From positions 8,730,342 to 8,794,341 of the forward strand of contig JAVLUZ010000154.1 of the NCBI GenBank assembly GCA_036768485.1: a stretch of 64,000 bases of DNA, in the 5' to 3' direction. Shown piece by piece: positions 11,905-24,184 of the stretch. The notes below the pieces were generated by a model that was given only the letters and a program-made list of their open reading frames with translations, was not told the DNA's origin and made no database searches. The DNA comes from Mermis nigrescens. Lineage: Eukaryota > Nematoda > Enoplea > Mermithida > Mermithidae. Each line of letters starts with the position of its first letter. Within the stretch, counting starts at the first letter, position 1. Position numbers and translations under genes: made by a program.

Positions 11905-12120
11905 CATGTAACAGGGGGCTAGGGGGATCTCCATCCAAAGTTAGTCATCCCCAAAGCTAGAAAATTTTTGACGCTCCTACCAATGAAAAAAAATTGAATT
12001 TTTAAGCCGTGTTTTTAGGTGCTTTCGACCATTTTTGACCAAAAACTTGGAGGTCATTCACCCCCAAACCCCCCCCCCAAGTGGCCAGGGACCCCACCCT
12101 AAATTTCGAACCGTTACGTG
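11905..12120. mobile_element. Short element of the 'CATGTAACAGGGGG' family
   Basis: Begins CATGTAACAGGGGG and ends CCGTTACGTG, giving a short inverted terminus. Other copies at 11339-11597, 54285-54395 (partial) and 61468-61712. Non-coding. Confidence 0.6.
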
Positions 12121-13818
12121 AATACCATAAGTGTAAACAATTAGATCGAAGCATGCATTATCAATACAAAACACCTCCACCTGACCTCAGTAAAAACATC
12201 GGTCCGGAACAAAAGTAGTAATATCAAACCCATAAAATGCCTAAAATTGCGTCAAACTGATTTAGACAGACAAAATTTTCTATATTTTTGTATTTCTACA
12301 CTCGAACTATCAAAAGCGACAAATGCAGCTTTGTTTTTTTTATTTTGTACAAGGTCCGTTTGTACATGTACAAGGACGGTAGGTATCCAAAAGTCGATGT
12401 ACATTTTGTACATATGTACTAAATGCTAGTGCAGTATGATAGGCACTGTATGCATATGTACGTCCTATGTACTACGTACGAATACACATGTTATATTACG
12501 TGTAGCAGGGTACCAAACGTGGGCATGAGGTGGGGGTTGAGAGAGGTGTTACTGTACCTCCGAGCTATAAAAAACTGATAGCTACATATATAGCCATTTC
12601 GATCAATAAAACATTGCTATTTGGCCATCTTTGGGCCCAGAAAACTGGCTATATAATTTTTCACTCAGAAATATACCGTGCGAGTTCGGAAATGCTAAAT
12701 AATTGGTTTTTTTCAGTTTCAAAACGGTTTATAGCCATTTTCTTTGCTTCAAAAGAGTTTAATCGCTTTATATTTATTTTAAAAAACGTTACATATATAG
12801 CTACGTTTGTGACTTCAAAAGGCCACAAATTATAGAATATGATAGTTATAAAGCGACAACATCGTTTTATCGCTGTAAAATCGTTTTCCTAAAGCACTTA
12901 GCTATTTTAAACTTTTCGACGTTCACCCCTCCTGAAACTTGTGACCTTGCGCACCTATGTAGTCTACGGTGCCAATTTATGGGTATCGGACAACACAAAT
13001 TACAAAAACGTACCAATAGCGCAAAAGCGTTGGAAAATTCTGGTATTTTTAGCATTTTCATCTAGATTTTCTGCGTTTTTGATGGCAGATAGTTCAGAAC
13101 GTATGATTTAAGAGGAGCGCCAAAAATTTTGTTAATACCGCATGAAATGAAATTTAAAGCTTTAACAGACAAGACAACAATGTCCTAAATCGCTAAATTA
13201 ATGTAAACTTGAGGAGTACTACATATTTTTGCTAATTTAAGCTTTTAAACTCAATGCTCAAGCTTCGTAAAAAGAAATAACAGTTATCTACGCCGGAAAT
13301 CTTGATATTTTTAACTTAAAAATTAAATTTTGTGTGCCTGCCCGTGTGTATACTTATAATATCCAACTTATTCTTAATGCAAAGCGCAGGAAATTTCAGG
13401 AGGTTTCTGACACTGTTATTGGTTTTATTCACGAAAAAATTTTTGCACTTGTACAAAGACGGTCCCAAAAGTCTTTGTACAACCGGGAAAATCTTTGCCA
13501 AATACAAAAAATAAAGCGTGCAATACGGTCAAAATAAACTGAATAAAATCGAGACCTTTTCAATTTTAATTTTAAAATGTACCTTGAAATTGACCAAATT
13601 TTTAATACCTCACTGCTTTTTCGAATCTTTGAATTTTAAATTCAATCAAGTTGGTTTACGCAAACGTATGACCACGATTCATCTAGAAAAAACATTTTAA
13701 GCTTCCTAAAATTTTAAAAATAACGACATTGATCTCAAATGCTTTGAAACGCGTTTCGCGTATATTTGAGCATATGATAAGAAAATGAATAGGAAAATCT
13801 AAATATAGAAAAGAATAC

Positions 13819-14003
13819 CTGGTCTTTAGAAGCACGTCCCTGAGAAATAAGTTGAGAAGTGGAAGGAAAGGCTGCAGAGGCAGACGTGTTCGAAAAACAT
13901 CGGCTTCTCTGCGATCTTCCGAACGTACAAGGCGAGCATGGAGACGATTTTACTGGCGACCTGCTCCGTCTGATGTCAGTTGCATCTATTTCTAGAGGTG
14001 CAG
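13819..14003 (-). CDS. Exon 3 of unrecognised multi-exon gene
   Basis: Minus-strand segment of 185 bases with an acceptor GCATTTTAG ending at 14004 and a donor CAG/GTATTC at 13818-13817. Its phase (two bases, then 61 codons) completes the single-base overhang of exon 2. The peptide is serine/arginine/proline rich, with RRSRSPVKSSPCSPC and a later ASAAFPSTSQ run, suggesting a disordered, possibly nuclear segment. A hAT-like element begins only 24 bp upstream of the acceptor. Confidence 0.7.
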
Positions 14004-14026
14004 CTAAAATGCATATGTATATAGAT

Positions 14027-14636
14027 GCCGGCCTGTACCTATGGGGGGCGGGGAAGGGATTGGGGCGCCGCCCCTCCCCCAGAAATAAAAATTTAATTTT
14101 TGAACTACACAAGAGCTCCCGAAAAAATGAAAAATCCTAGGAGTATAAAATTCTAAAGCACCGCCAAAACAAGTTTTGATGGTACTTTTGAGCTGAGAAA
14201 TGTAAAATCTTTTGGCGCTTTATGCCGGATTTATTGTTTATCTATAGTTTTGGTCTTCTGTCGCGCTCAGAATCGCTCAAATTAGATTTAGATACGTAGA
14301 ACAAGTCAAATTTTCTCGGTGCCTCAAGCTGAATTATTCATTTTCTGTATTGGTTATCTTTGTAAAACACGGAGATAAGAAAACTGTTTGTCGATTGAAT
14401 GATCTGAAATCAGTTGTATTGATAGTTTAAACGTCATAATCAGTTTTATTTCACTGAGGAATAAAGTGAGAATTTTTTGAACTTTTTTGAAATTCTTCTC
14501 TATCATTGTATAGAGCTCACTGAGATATGCTCAAAAGTGCCTTTATTTTTGCCCATCTCCTACTGGTTCTTCAGATATTTGACCTCAAAATTTTCGCCCC
14601 GTCCCCCTGAAATAAAATCATGGATACGGGCCTGCA
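14027..14636. mobile_element. Inverted-repeat element in putative intron 2
   Basis: Left end GCCGGCCTGTACCTATG and right end CATGGATACGGGCCTGC form imperfect inverted termini, each followed inward by a G- or C-run. A GGCGCTT-type palindrome lies near 14215. No transposase. Confidence 0.55.
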
Positions 14637-15227
14637 TATATGCATGAGTAGTTTGGCATGGGTCCCTAGATCACAATGCTATAACATAGGCTATGTTATA
14701 GCATAGGCGAAGAGAGCGTGGCTTGCGCCATGGCTTTTCTCAGGGCACAGTGATGTAACACAGTGTTATAACATAAGGAATATGTACAAACTTGCCCATA
14801 AGCCTAAGCACTGCCTGGAGGCTCATAAGCCTAAGCATTCCCAACCCAAGCATGCTTAAGAAGGGTCTTGGGGGTGCGCCCAGCCCGGGGCCCAGGGCCA
14901 GAGAAAAATTTTCCTGGAGAGGGGGAATTTCCCAGGGGAAAATTGTTGTATCTCATGAACCAATGGACAGATTTTGCTGAAATTTTGAGGATATTGTATA
15001 GGAAATGGTGGCCTGCTAGCCCAGGGCCAGGGGCCCAGGGCCAGGGAGGGGGCCACTCCTTGGATCAAGCATGTACTAGGCTTACTGTAGCTATTTTATT
15101 GCATGAAGTTGGATTAGTTTTCAAGCACTATATAGCAAAGTATATGCTCATCGATTGATTGTTCATGAAAGTATGCATATTGCTTTGCTTGATTGCTAAA
15201 ATTTTGCCACATATTTGCTAGGCTTAC
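14637..15227. repeat. Foldback-like GC-rich repeat in putative intron 2
   Basis: Contains a 22-bp near-perfect palindrome around 14680-14705 (GCTATAACATAG and inverse). At 14848-15075 two inverted GC-rich arms face each other: the left has GGGGCCCAGGGCCAG, the right GCCAGGGGCCCAGGGCC, with AAGCATG at both outer ends. Non-coding. Confidence 0.55.
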
Positions 15228-15893
15228 TATAGCTTAGGCGTTTTTGCAATCAGATCATAATGATTAAAAGCAGCGTGCAAGTGAATTACTTTGTTAGCCT
15301 CAGGACCTTGAAAAATACAAAATATTGCCATGATATACAATTTGATACTCTGGTAGTGGTACCAGAAACTTATGAATTTTGTCTACAGCTTTGAGACCAT
15401 ATTTCCTTTCATTTAGCCAAAGATTAGCTTTGTGCATCAGCTCTAATGCTAACTGCTTTTGCAGAGTATGCCGTGCTTTCTCGTTTTTTTTTGAATAGAT
15501 TCCCATTTAGGGCTGTTGTCCAGCTTCGCTTTTCCTGTTACAACAGCTCTGGCTAGTGATAAATTATCATTTGATGTGATTTTAATATATGCTCCTCCAT
15601 TTTTGCAAAACTCAATCACATCACATTCAAAACTGGTACCCATTCGGGGGTTTTTGTCAGCAAGAATTACTTTAAAACTTATGTCCTCACTTAAGCAAAA
15701 TCTCTGTTGGACTGAGCCACATTTTCTATAATATTTAAAACCTTGTCAGCATTTATTTGACGTTGAGTAAATGGAACTATTACAGGCGTATGAAGGCTTG
15801 ACTGTCTTATTTCAATGTCTACCATACTATCGGGAGAACAGCCATGCAACATGTGCTTAATAGCTTCTTCAAAAATCCGTTCAAAACTCTCAA
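15228..15893 (-). pseudogene. Decayed family-B DNA polymerase fragment (Maverick/Polinton-like)
   Basis: On the minus strand, peptide pieces in shifting frames follow the N-terminal order of protein-primed family-B DNA polymerases of Polinton-type elements as I know them: PFTQRQINADKVLNIIENV, then QSNRDF, then SNDNLSLARAVVTGKA, then a YGLKAVDKIHKFL piece, then a final NHYDLI. At least two frameshifts separate them (about 15690 and 15300-15480). Polymerase palm motifs are not present; the fragment stops before them. It sits in putative intron 2 of the host gene. The assignment rests on motif order, not a search. Confidence 0.55.
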
Positions 15894-16658
15894 ATTAATT
15901 AGGGTATTTCTTGAAACAGGTGGAATACATAATTTTATTATTATTATTGACGAATCGAGTATTAATGTCTGAATCTGAGCATAATTCAACATTAGAGTAA
16001 AACGTTAAGTTGGCAAGATTTTTCATAAATAAAGACGAGATAATTAGCTACAATCTTCTCCTGTATTATTAGTTGGCGTCGATACCGGTGCCGGTGCCAG
16101 TCCCATCCCTATTATCTATACACGTATATCCTTAAGCATGTAAGCCCAGGTCCGGTTTTTTTGAGCCCGGTCGATCACTGGTCCACGGTCATTATTAGCG
16201 GGTGAATGATTGGCCAAAAATGGCAAAAAAATACCTAAAAATGGGCAAAAAGCGATAATCTTAGCCAAAAATCAGGAGGGAGTCAAAAATTTTCTGACTT
16301 CACAGTGATGGGAGACGACCAACTTTGAATAGGGATCCTCCACATCATAGATGCATAAGGTGAGGGGCAGGGGGCGGGGCGGGGGCAAAATATTAGAAAT
16401 CTAGACCAGTTCAACTCTAAAAATAGTGACATTGATTAATTTTGGGTGCTTTTTGGAGAAAAAACATAAAAGTATTAAAGCAGCGCAAAGCCCTAAAAAT
16501 GTTGACATTACTTCGTTTTTGTCCTCAAAAATTATGTAAAAAACGTTACGTCAGCTCAAAATCATCGGACAGTACCTGCCTTGCTCCTCAGAAGGGGTAA
16601 TACCCTCACCCCTATATGTATGTGCATGTATGCTTCCCATCTCCCTACATCTGTTTAG
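15894..16658. other. Non-coding intronic stretch with G-rich MITE fragments
   Basis: At 16320-16620 there are blocks shared with the foldback at 21225-22008 ('atgcacaaggt'-like start, 'cggacagtacctg', 'ggggtaataccctcac'). No gene. Confidence 0.45.
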
Positions 16659-17865
16659 TAGGGATGCAGCGGGTGCACATTTTTTGGAATAGCGGGTGCG
16701 GGTGCGGGTGCGGGTACCAAAATTTTGCTTTAGCGGGTGCTGGGTGCGGGTGTCGCACCTTAAAAATAGCGGGTACGGGTGGCGGGTGGCGGGTTTAGCA
16801 GTGAGATATAGCATAATATAAATAGGGCTAAAAATGCTCCATTTTTTGTCCGCTTAATGCAGTTATTTACTGTGTGCAAAATTCATATTAATCTTCAAGC
16901 TGATTGTCTTTTTCTTTGCAGACTACTCTCTCAATGAATTAAATTTGCAAACTAAAGATAAGTAAATTGTCAATGATTGAACCATTGACCAATATGAGTA
17001 ATATATTTGCACTTTGCAGAATACAATGTTTAGACACTTGTTGTTGTCATTCTCTTCTTAAAAAGGGTCTACGACGTTTTCGCGCCAGCAACTTAAAAAA
17101 TATTCTAACTACATTAATTTTGAAGCAATTTTTAAGTAAATTATATATTCAGAATCGACGAGTATTCATTTGTGTACGACTGAAAAACTGTAGAAAATCC
17201 AGTGTATTTTTAGATGCGTTTAATTATCTCATTAAAGTCAAAGATATTCTAAAAGTAATTTGTACCATCACGTAGAGAATTGAATGAGCTTTCAGAATCT
17301 GTATTATACTTTAATCATAAATTAAATGTAAATAATTAATAATATTACAACGAGTATGGCGCCAAAACGGCAGTGCCAAAACGTCCTACTTCGTCTTAAA
17401 AAAGCAATGTACAATACATTGCTGCATAATATCTCTACTCACGCTAGAGTGGTTGAACTGATGCATGTAAAGACTGGCACCTAGACCCTTCTCTTTTTAA
17501 AAAGCATAATTCGCATAATTGGAATTAACCATAAGAGAGCTTGAACATGTATCTGCAGTCCAGAGGGTACCTAAAAATATGACTCATTACAAGTAGATGT
17601 TCGCTTTTCCAATTTGTACTGGTACGTTAGAACACACTGTTATACATTTTGGTTTTTTCATTAACGTGCCACTGCCACAGAATCGTTTTGTCTTTTCGTA
17701 AATTCTAATTATTATTATCCGCCACCCGCTGTTTTATCATAATATTTTTAGCGGGTGCGGGTGCGGGTAGAAAAATTTCGGAATAGCGGGTGCGGGTGCG
17801 GGTGCGGGTACCAAAAAAGAAGCGGGTAATAGCGGGTGCGGGTGCGGGTATCCGCTGCATCCCTA
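16659..17865. mobile_element. Non-autonomous hAT element with perfect 8-bp target duplication
   Basis: Inverted termini TAGGGATGCAGCGG / CCGCTGCATCCCTA enclose 1207 bp. CTGTTTAG lies immediately outside both ends (16651-16658 and 17866-17873), a perfect 8-bp duplication diagnostic of hAT-type insertion. Next to each terminus are GCGGGT/GGGTGC subterminal repeats (16684-16795 and 17750-17855); subterminal repeats bind transposase in known hAT elements. The AT-rich interior has no transposase. It lies inside putative intron 2. Confidence 0.92.
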
Positions 17866-20255
17866 CTGTTTAGTTTACATTTTATAATCGACTTTATAAG
17901 AAAATTATTTTCACATGAATATCTTTTCGCGTTTTTTATTTTTGTGAATCTTGTCGCTTAAGGCGCTCACAAGCATTTGTAGGTTTAAGGCTGTGATTTC
18001 GAGCTGCGTTAATATGATTGCTAATATTGTGCAATATTTTGCAAGATAAGTATTTTCTAACATCGAATCTGCTTGAAATAACGGGCACAAAAGCTTAGTT
18101 AAATATAATAAATAATACGACGCAATTCTTCCATAGCAACGCTTCAGAGTATGTATTATTTTTTCATACGCTTATCTGTTCAATTAATAAGCACATGTAT
18201 GCATATGCCTCAAAAGGCTATTAAAAATCAGTTTTTGTCGCGATTGAGCCAAAATTATGGAAAATGCTTCGCACTTGGCGCTAAGAGCCAAAAATATGAA
18301 GATTCCGCGCATTATCTCTGCTACAAATATGATTTCGATAGGCTGTGATTGACTCAACTTTTCATTTCGTATCAAAACTAGTCAATTAAGCACTTAAACT
18401 GCTTACCCGACACACATGCACACTAGGGGGAAGGTATAGCGGGGTGGTATCCCCCACCAGGACATTCGGTAAGCATATCCCCTCGGGCTATTTTGAACCT
18501 AAACTGATTGCTTGAACCATGAAAAAAGCGTCAAATGACGTTTAATAGTGTAATTTCAAGCACATCTACTTATTTTTCGAGCAGTAGACTCTTCGAATCG
18601 TTCATTCAGATATTTTTTTAAAATAATTTTATGTAAATTTGACTTTTTTGAAGACCAGAGCTTTTTTCGCATTGAAATTGAGACAACGTGCGATCTAACT
18701 AAACTCAAACGATGTAATTTATCTCAATTTTTCATCGTCTGCTCACCTTGAGTTTTGTTAAAAATATGCTCGTCAAAGTAATCTCAACTTAATACGCAAC
18801 AAACAATATGGAAATCGAAAGTTTCTAAGAATTATGACCTCACGCAAATTACTTGAATAGAAACATGCACACATGAGCAGGGAACGGATTCTGCGGGTCT
18901 GGATGGTGCAAACTGCAAAATTAGCGAAAATCGCTAGAAAAATGCCAGAAATCCAATGATGGGGTTTACGTGATGCTAGGGATCTGACAAATTCTCAATT
19001 TATGACCGCTCACCCCCAATGCGCCCATATGTAGAAGCATGTTATCATTAATTTATATACTGAGCGCAAGTTTTTTATGCAGTAAGTTAAAATATCCGCG
19101 AAATCTACAAATTGGAGGAAAAAATATTCTAAAGAATTTTTGATTTCAATTAATTTAAACAAATCTCTTATAAATAATCATTAATTTCTCAATATTACAT
19201 TCAAGCTCGACCGTGCTGAAAAATTATTTAACTTTCTTTATACTTAATTCTGGTACGTTGCAAATAAAAGTAATATGTAAAATAAATTTTTCCGCGCGAG
19301 TAGCGTCAGAAAATTTTGACATATTCGCCATGTTTTTACAAAGTTGGGCTTGCGAAGCGCCCAAAAATTTTGGGCCTATTAGGTCAAAAGCATGTTAAAA
19401 TCTATTCTGGCGATCTCTTAAATACGCTTCAAGAATTTTTATTTCTCCTTTAAGGGACCCTCGTAAGAAATTCTCTTTATTTTTGTACGGAACAAAGATT
19501 TCGAGGCTCGTACAAAGATTTTGGAGCGATCTTTGTACATCTTTGTACACAAAGTATAGGCAGTTTTCGGCCGATTTTCGATTGTACAAGAAAAATCGAA
19601 GTTTTCCGCATAAAAAACGAAAACAGTGACCCGTACTTTCAAAATTTTTGGGAATTAGCCCAGCCCCACTATTCCCCTCACAGCTATGTGCCTGATAAAG
19701 AATAGATGTAATTTTGAAGTATGATCGGAGGTTATCTGCATGAAATAATTATGATTGGATAATAACGAAGTGTCGTTGTATGAAAAGTGCAATGAGGATC
19801 ACATAATCAAATAGAGTAAAAACCTTTTACCACTTTACAAACCTTTGGCAAAAGGAGATTTTAAATCTAAACACGTGCTAGCCGCTGATTTAGATAAGAC
19901 ATCTAGCAATAAAATGAATGCTAACTAAGGGAACCAATAGCGTTTCGAATAAAATGCTTGCAATGAATGACACTGCCCTTTATTTCATAATAACTTCTGC
20001 GACATAATCAGGCTTAATTTTTATATTTATGACTCAGTTCGCAATGTCATACTTCATTCTTATCAAAATAACATTGCAGAATATATGCAGCTTCGGTTGT
20101 TGCTACTTAAAGGTGATTCCGTTGCCTTTATTGTTATTGTTTTCATCAGATTTAACCATAAATATCCATGAAAAATCGAATACAATTGATTAAATACGAA
20201 AATTTGACATTGAATGGATAAGAAAATTAATTATCCCCCAAGAAACTCGGTTTAC
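17866..20255. other. Rest of putative intron 2
   Basis: AT-rich, no supported gene. A fragment of the 'gtacaaagat' MITE lies at about 19480-19600. A G/C-run fragment ('gggggaaggtatagcggggtgg') of an unclassified element lies at 18424-18485. Confidence 0.45.
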
Positions 20256-20410
20256 CCCCTCCAGAGCTTTTGACCGTGTGCATACCAGATATACTGGAAG
20301 ATGTTCCGTTAATAGCCAAATTAATCGGAGGCAAATTTCGAGCGATTATTTGTTCGAGTTGGCTCAGCGCTGCAACTTTTTCGTCGGAAAGCTCTCCAGA
20401 TGCGGTCATT
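20256..20410 (-). CDS. Exon 2 of unrecognised multi-exon gene
   Basis: 155 bases on the minus strand, preceded by the strong acceptor TTTCTTCAG (ending at 20411) and followed by donor GTAAAC at 20255. The single leading A completes the two-base overhang of exon 1 and restores the frame. The peptide is non-repetitive, with ELSDEKVAALSQLEQIIARN (likely helical) and NLPPINLAINGTSSSISG. It ends with a one-base overhang used by exon 3. Function not recognised. Confidence 0.75.
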
Positions 20411-21224
20411 CTGAAGAAAGCTGAATAGGCTTTATTCCATTAATGAAGTCAGATTGTACTAGCTTATTTTTCTATATTCGCTCACAAGAGCATGCTCTGC
20501 TTACTTTTTCAGAACAAATTTGGATTTTGTAGAGCGTTAGGCAAGGTAGGGAGAAAAACGGGCACGATAAGGATTTGTAGCACAAGGAATGTATTAAACA
20601 AAAATATCGAATTTCGGAATAAATGACCAGCATTAAAAATTTTAGACAAGTCTATACTAACATAATAAATTATATTACTGACATAATTTTCTTCGCATGC
20701 AATTATCCATAAATTATTAAGAGTAAGGCAACGGGGACCGAGCGACTTATTAATAAATGTATCAACATCCAAAAGAAAATATCTAAAAAATTCATAAACA
20801 TTAGCGTAACTTGATGTTAATTAGAACGAAAAAAATTGCGTGAAATACACCATTTTTACTGTATTAATTGTTTAGTGCAATACATGCAACATTTCCAGAT
20901 TTTTTCGTGATTAGAGAGCAATATTTGACCATGAATTCAACTTACGAACGACAAAAATAAGAAACGATAAGTAATGCTTTTATGAATGAATAAAAAAGCC
21001 AATTTTTTCTTTAAAAGGGAGATTTATCACAGCCATATAATCGTACTTCTGAATATAATATGAATTCGTTTCGTGTCAAAATACAAACGCCCCCAGAGAT
21101 GGAAGTAATGCTTGATTAAAGCTTTGCAAAGAAGTATTTTTAGAATCGTTTTATTTCGGTGAGAAATAGCGACAAGGGGTCAACTAAGTGGCCTAGTGCA
21201 ATAAAACGACGGCAACATACGTGG
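20411..21224. other. Putative intron 1, part without recognisable element
   Basis: AT-rich, nothing supported. Confidence 0.4.
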
Positions 21225-22008
21225 CATATGTAGATGCACAAGGTCAGGATCGGCAAAGGGGTTGAAACCCCTCAAATTCAAACCGGTTCATTTATTGTTC
21301 ACAATTTTTTGCAATTTAAACGACGAAAACGGTTAAAATAGTCTATAAAACGCTTTTCCGTGGTAATACCGCGTTTCTTAACACCTCTAATCAATTCTGA
21401 CTGCAGTACATTTATCGATTTTGACACTAAATGATTCAAAAATTGATCCGTATTGGGCGCTTTTTGACTAAAAAGCGCATAAAAATATTGCGCCGGAAAA
21501 ATTGTAACATTATTGCGGCTTTTGTTGTCCTCAAAAATAATGAAAAAGCGTTCCTCCCGCTCAAAATCGCCGGACAGTACCTGTCTGGCTAACCCTTAGC
21601 GGGGAGAGGGGGTTACTCCCTCACCATGCAAGCACATGAGAGGTGAGGGGAAAGGTATTACCCCCGCTAAAGGGTCAGCGAGACAGGGTCCGGCAATTTG
21701 GAGTTTATGGAATGTGTTTTGCATCATTTTTGAGGTCAAAAGCAGTAAAAATGTCAAAATTTTTTCGGAATACTTTTATGTAGTTTTTACTCAAAAAGCG
21801 CCCAAAATTGATCAATTTATGTATTTTTAGTGTTAAAAGCGATATAATGCAGTCAGAATGGACCAAAAATGTTTTTAAAATACGATATTACCACGAAAAA
21901 AAATTTGGTCGTTTAAATAGCAAAAAAATCGTGAAAATTAAATTTACTGTTTTTGATTTCTGGGATTTTACCCCCCCCCTCTGCGGACCCTGACCTTGTG
22001 CATCTATG
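21225..22008. mobile_element. Long foldback element inside intron 1
   Basis: Outer ends ATGCACAAGGTCAGG and CCTGACCTTGTGCAT are inverse; sequence inside pairs over most of its length with a centre near 21640 ('cctcaccatgcaagcacatgagaggtgagg'-like turn). Arms of about 380 bp contain 'cggacagtacctgtc' / 'gacagggtccgg' and 'gcgctttttgactaaaaa' / 'actcaaaaagcgcc' pairs. Related fragments at 16320-16620 and near 12950. No coding frame. It lies wholly within intron 1 of the unrecognised host gene. Confidence 0.75.
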
Positions 22009-22073
22009 CCCCTAACCTATGTACATGTAAACTACGTATTGAGATCACCATTACATCTATACCGAAAACTTAC

Positions 22074-22189
22074 TCGTCTTTCAATTTTGCAAACAAATTT
22101 TTGACAGCCAAGTTGAAAGTCTTGCCATTGGCCGTCAAAAAGGGAGGAGCACATGTCTGGTCGCCACCGACCGTCGTAGCAAGCGCCAT
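22074..22189 (-). CDS. Exon 1 (start codon) of unrecognised multi-exon gene
   Basis: The ATG at 22189 opens 38 codons plus two bases, ending at a consensus donor GTAAGT (22073-22068). The peptide starts MALATTVGGDQTCAPPF and continues to NLAVKNLFAKLKD with balanced codon use. Joining to exon 2 at 20410 restores an uninterrupted frame, and exons 3 and 4 follow in phase, giving about 206 codons so far. Splice phases agreeing at three junctions make a real gene likely. No domain recognised; the C-terminal part is not found in this window. Confidence 0.75.
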
Positions 22190-23768
22190 TTGATCCAATG
22201 ACGACTAAATGGGCTATGTAGCTACAAATTAGTATGACTCAGCTAACTACCATTAAAAATCAACGAATGTCAGATCCAAAGCACAATTATATAACAACGC
22301 GGCTTGATCACCTAGAAAAAGCAAATCGTAGCAGGATTTTACTAAACAGTGAAATTCATTAGCATCATCTAATAAAACCGAAACATTTAGATTTGATTAC
22401 TATTTTGATTAAATTTAAAATTTTAAACATTCCGACTTGCTTCTCGAATCTATAAACCCAATGTGCATAAAATGAATCTATCTCTTACCAGAATTGCGCA
22501 CATTTAAAAATTTTTATTTTTATACAATAAGCTATATAATGAACGGAGTTCAAGATATAAAATTTTTAATTTCCAATTAATTTCTCAATTTCTTATTTCT
22601 TACCTAAATATCTTAATTTCTCAATCAACAAATGATCTTAGTTTGCTCCTCATGTTCTTTGATGTAAAAATAATGAAAGCAGCGAATTTTCTAACAAAAA
22701 AACAGCACTTAAATCGCGTGTACTGACCATTATAAAGAACACTAGGAGATAAGGGAATCGAAGACAAAAATGACTGAGGCAAGAAATTTAAAGTAATTTT
22801 TATGTCTCAAAGATTGACTTCGATTTACACCTATTCTATCTCATTTATACTTTGAATCAATTTAAATGGTTTAGTAATTTTTTACAGCTTCATTCAATTT
22901 TTTCTTGTGGCATGAACTCTCGTCGTGCGCAATATCTACATCAGTTCAAACATTTTAATGAGAATGAATAAATGACTTCACAGTAGCATGGAACAACTTT
23001 TTCGGTTTTCAGGACAACGTCTGATCTAATAAACTAACAAGAATAGAAAATGTTATAACGAAATATCAACCATGCTTCTGGAGCAAGTAAAAATTAAGAT
23101 GCTAGAAAATTTCAGTTAACATACTGTGGAGTATCCAGGATTTTGTTTTGGGGGGGGGGTGGCTCGACCAAAATTTTTTTTAACACAAGAGGGACCAAAA
23201 GATGAATTTTGCTTTGCCAATTCTGCTACCCGGATGCCTTAAATAAGATGAGAATCTAATTGTAACCATATATTCTAGAACTGAGGAGGTCTGGTGTGAC
23301 GCGCTCAAGAGCCCCCAGCGGGGTCCGGCAGAGCCCCGTAAAATTTTTAAATAGATCACTTCAGTTTTGAATCGTAACGTTAAAAGTTTTATAAAATCAG
23401 CCGAATCGCAGCTGTGAATTCACCTCAGAAAGGGTCAAAGTCCAACAGCCAATCTACAAAGATCGCCAAATAATTGTTGTCATTCTTGCTTCTTGAACAG
23501 ATCTCGTTTTCTGTATAAAACCTGTAAAGAAAAGAAGAAATATAGATGCAAAATACGCTTTAGATTGTGAAGACTGAAAATGGAGTGTTTAAACCGCGCG
23601 CTTATGCCTAGATAGATTGTAATTATAATTTCAAAATTCGGCCCGAAGCGCCGAAAATTTTTTTGCGATTTTTGGTTAAAACAGCAAGAGGGTAAAGGAA
23701 AAAATTGTTCACATATTTAATTTCCGGGGGCACGTGCCCCCTATCTTCCCTTAAATACGGACCTGTAT
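22190..23768. other. Gene-free stretch upstream of the unrecognised gene
   Basis: Would contain the promoter of the 22189 gene; no motif is convincing. A G-run element fragment lies near 23126-23345 ('ccaggattttgttttggggg'). Confidence 0.4.
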
Positions 23769-24184
23769 CACGGTTTTTTTTTGTATTCGGCAAAGATTTT
23801 TCGCGATGTACAAAGACTTTTGGGGACCGTCTTTGTACATGTACAAAGATTTTTTGGAAGACAAAAACTGCAAAAAAGGTTCGAAATTCGCAAATTGTAT
23901 GTTCTATATATCTTTATAATTTCAGAAATTGCCTTTTAAAAGGAAAAATGCTACATTTTTTGGCGCTTTGCGCCATTTTGAGACGATTATTACTGATTTT
24001 TGCCCTCAGAAACCTAGAAATTGCTAAAATACGTAACCAAAGGTCGAACAACTCTGTTTTTGCCACACTAAAATCGCTACTGTACCATATTATAGTACCC
24101 AAAACTTTGTGTGTACGAAATGTACAAAGACTTTTAGGAATATCATTGTACATGTACAAACGGACCTAATACAAAAAAACACTG
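23769..24184 (+). mobile_element. hAT-type MITE ('gtacaaagac' family), complete copy
   Basis: Left end CACGGTTTTTTTTTGTATTC, right end TACAAAAAAACACTG. Flanks ACCTGTAT (23761-23768) and GCCTGTAT (24185-24192) match at 7 of 8 bases, an 8-bp duplication. The interior has a 'gtacaaagactttt.gggaccgtctttgtacatgtac' palindromic subterminal region at both ends and a GGCGCTTTGCGCC palindrome near 23960. No transposase. Other copies at 52661-54250 and 60490-60805, with fragments at 12338, 13440, 19480, 62898 and 63500. Confidence 0.85.

Larger units (their letters stand above)
11281..13818. other. Putative intron 3 with MITE debris
   Basis: Lies between candidate exons 3 and 4. Contains elements at 11339-11597 and 11905-12120 and fragments of the 'gtacaaagac' MITE at 12338-12420 and 13440-13512. 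A minus-strand frame at 12867-13061 ends within element-like sequence and is not supported as coding. Confidence 0.5.
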
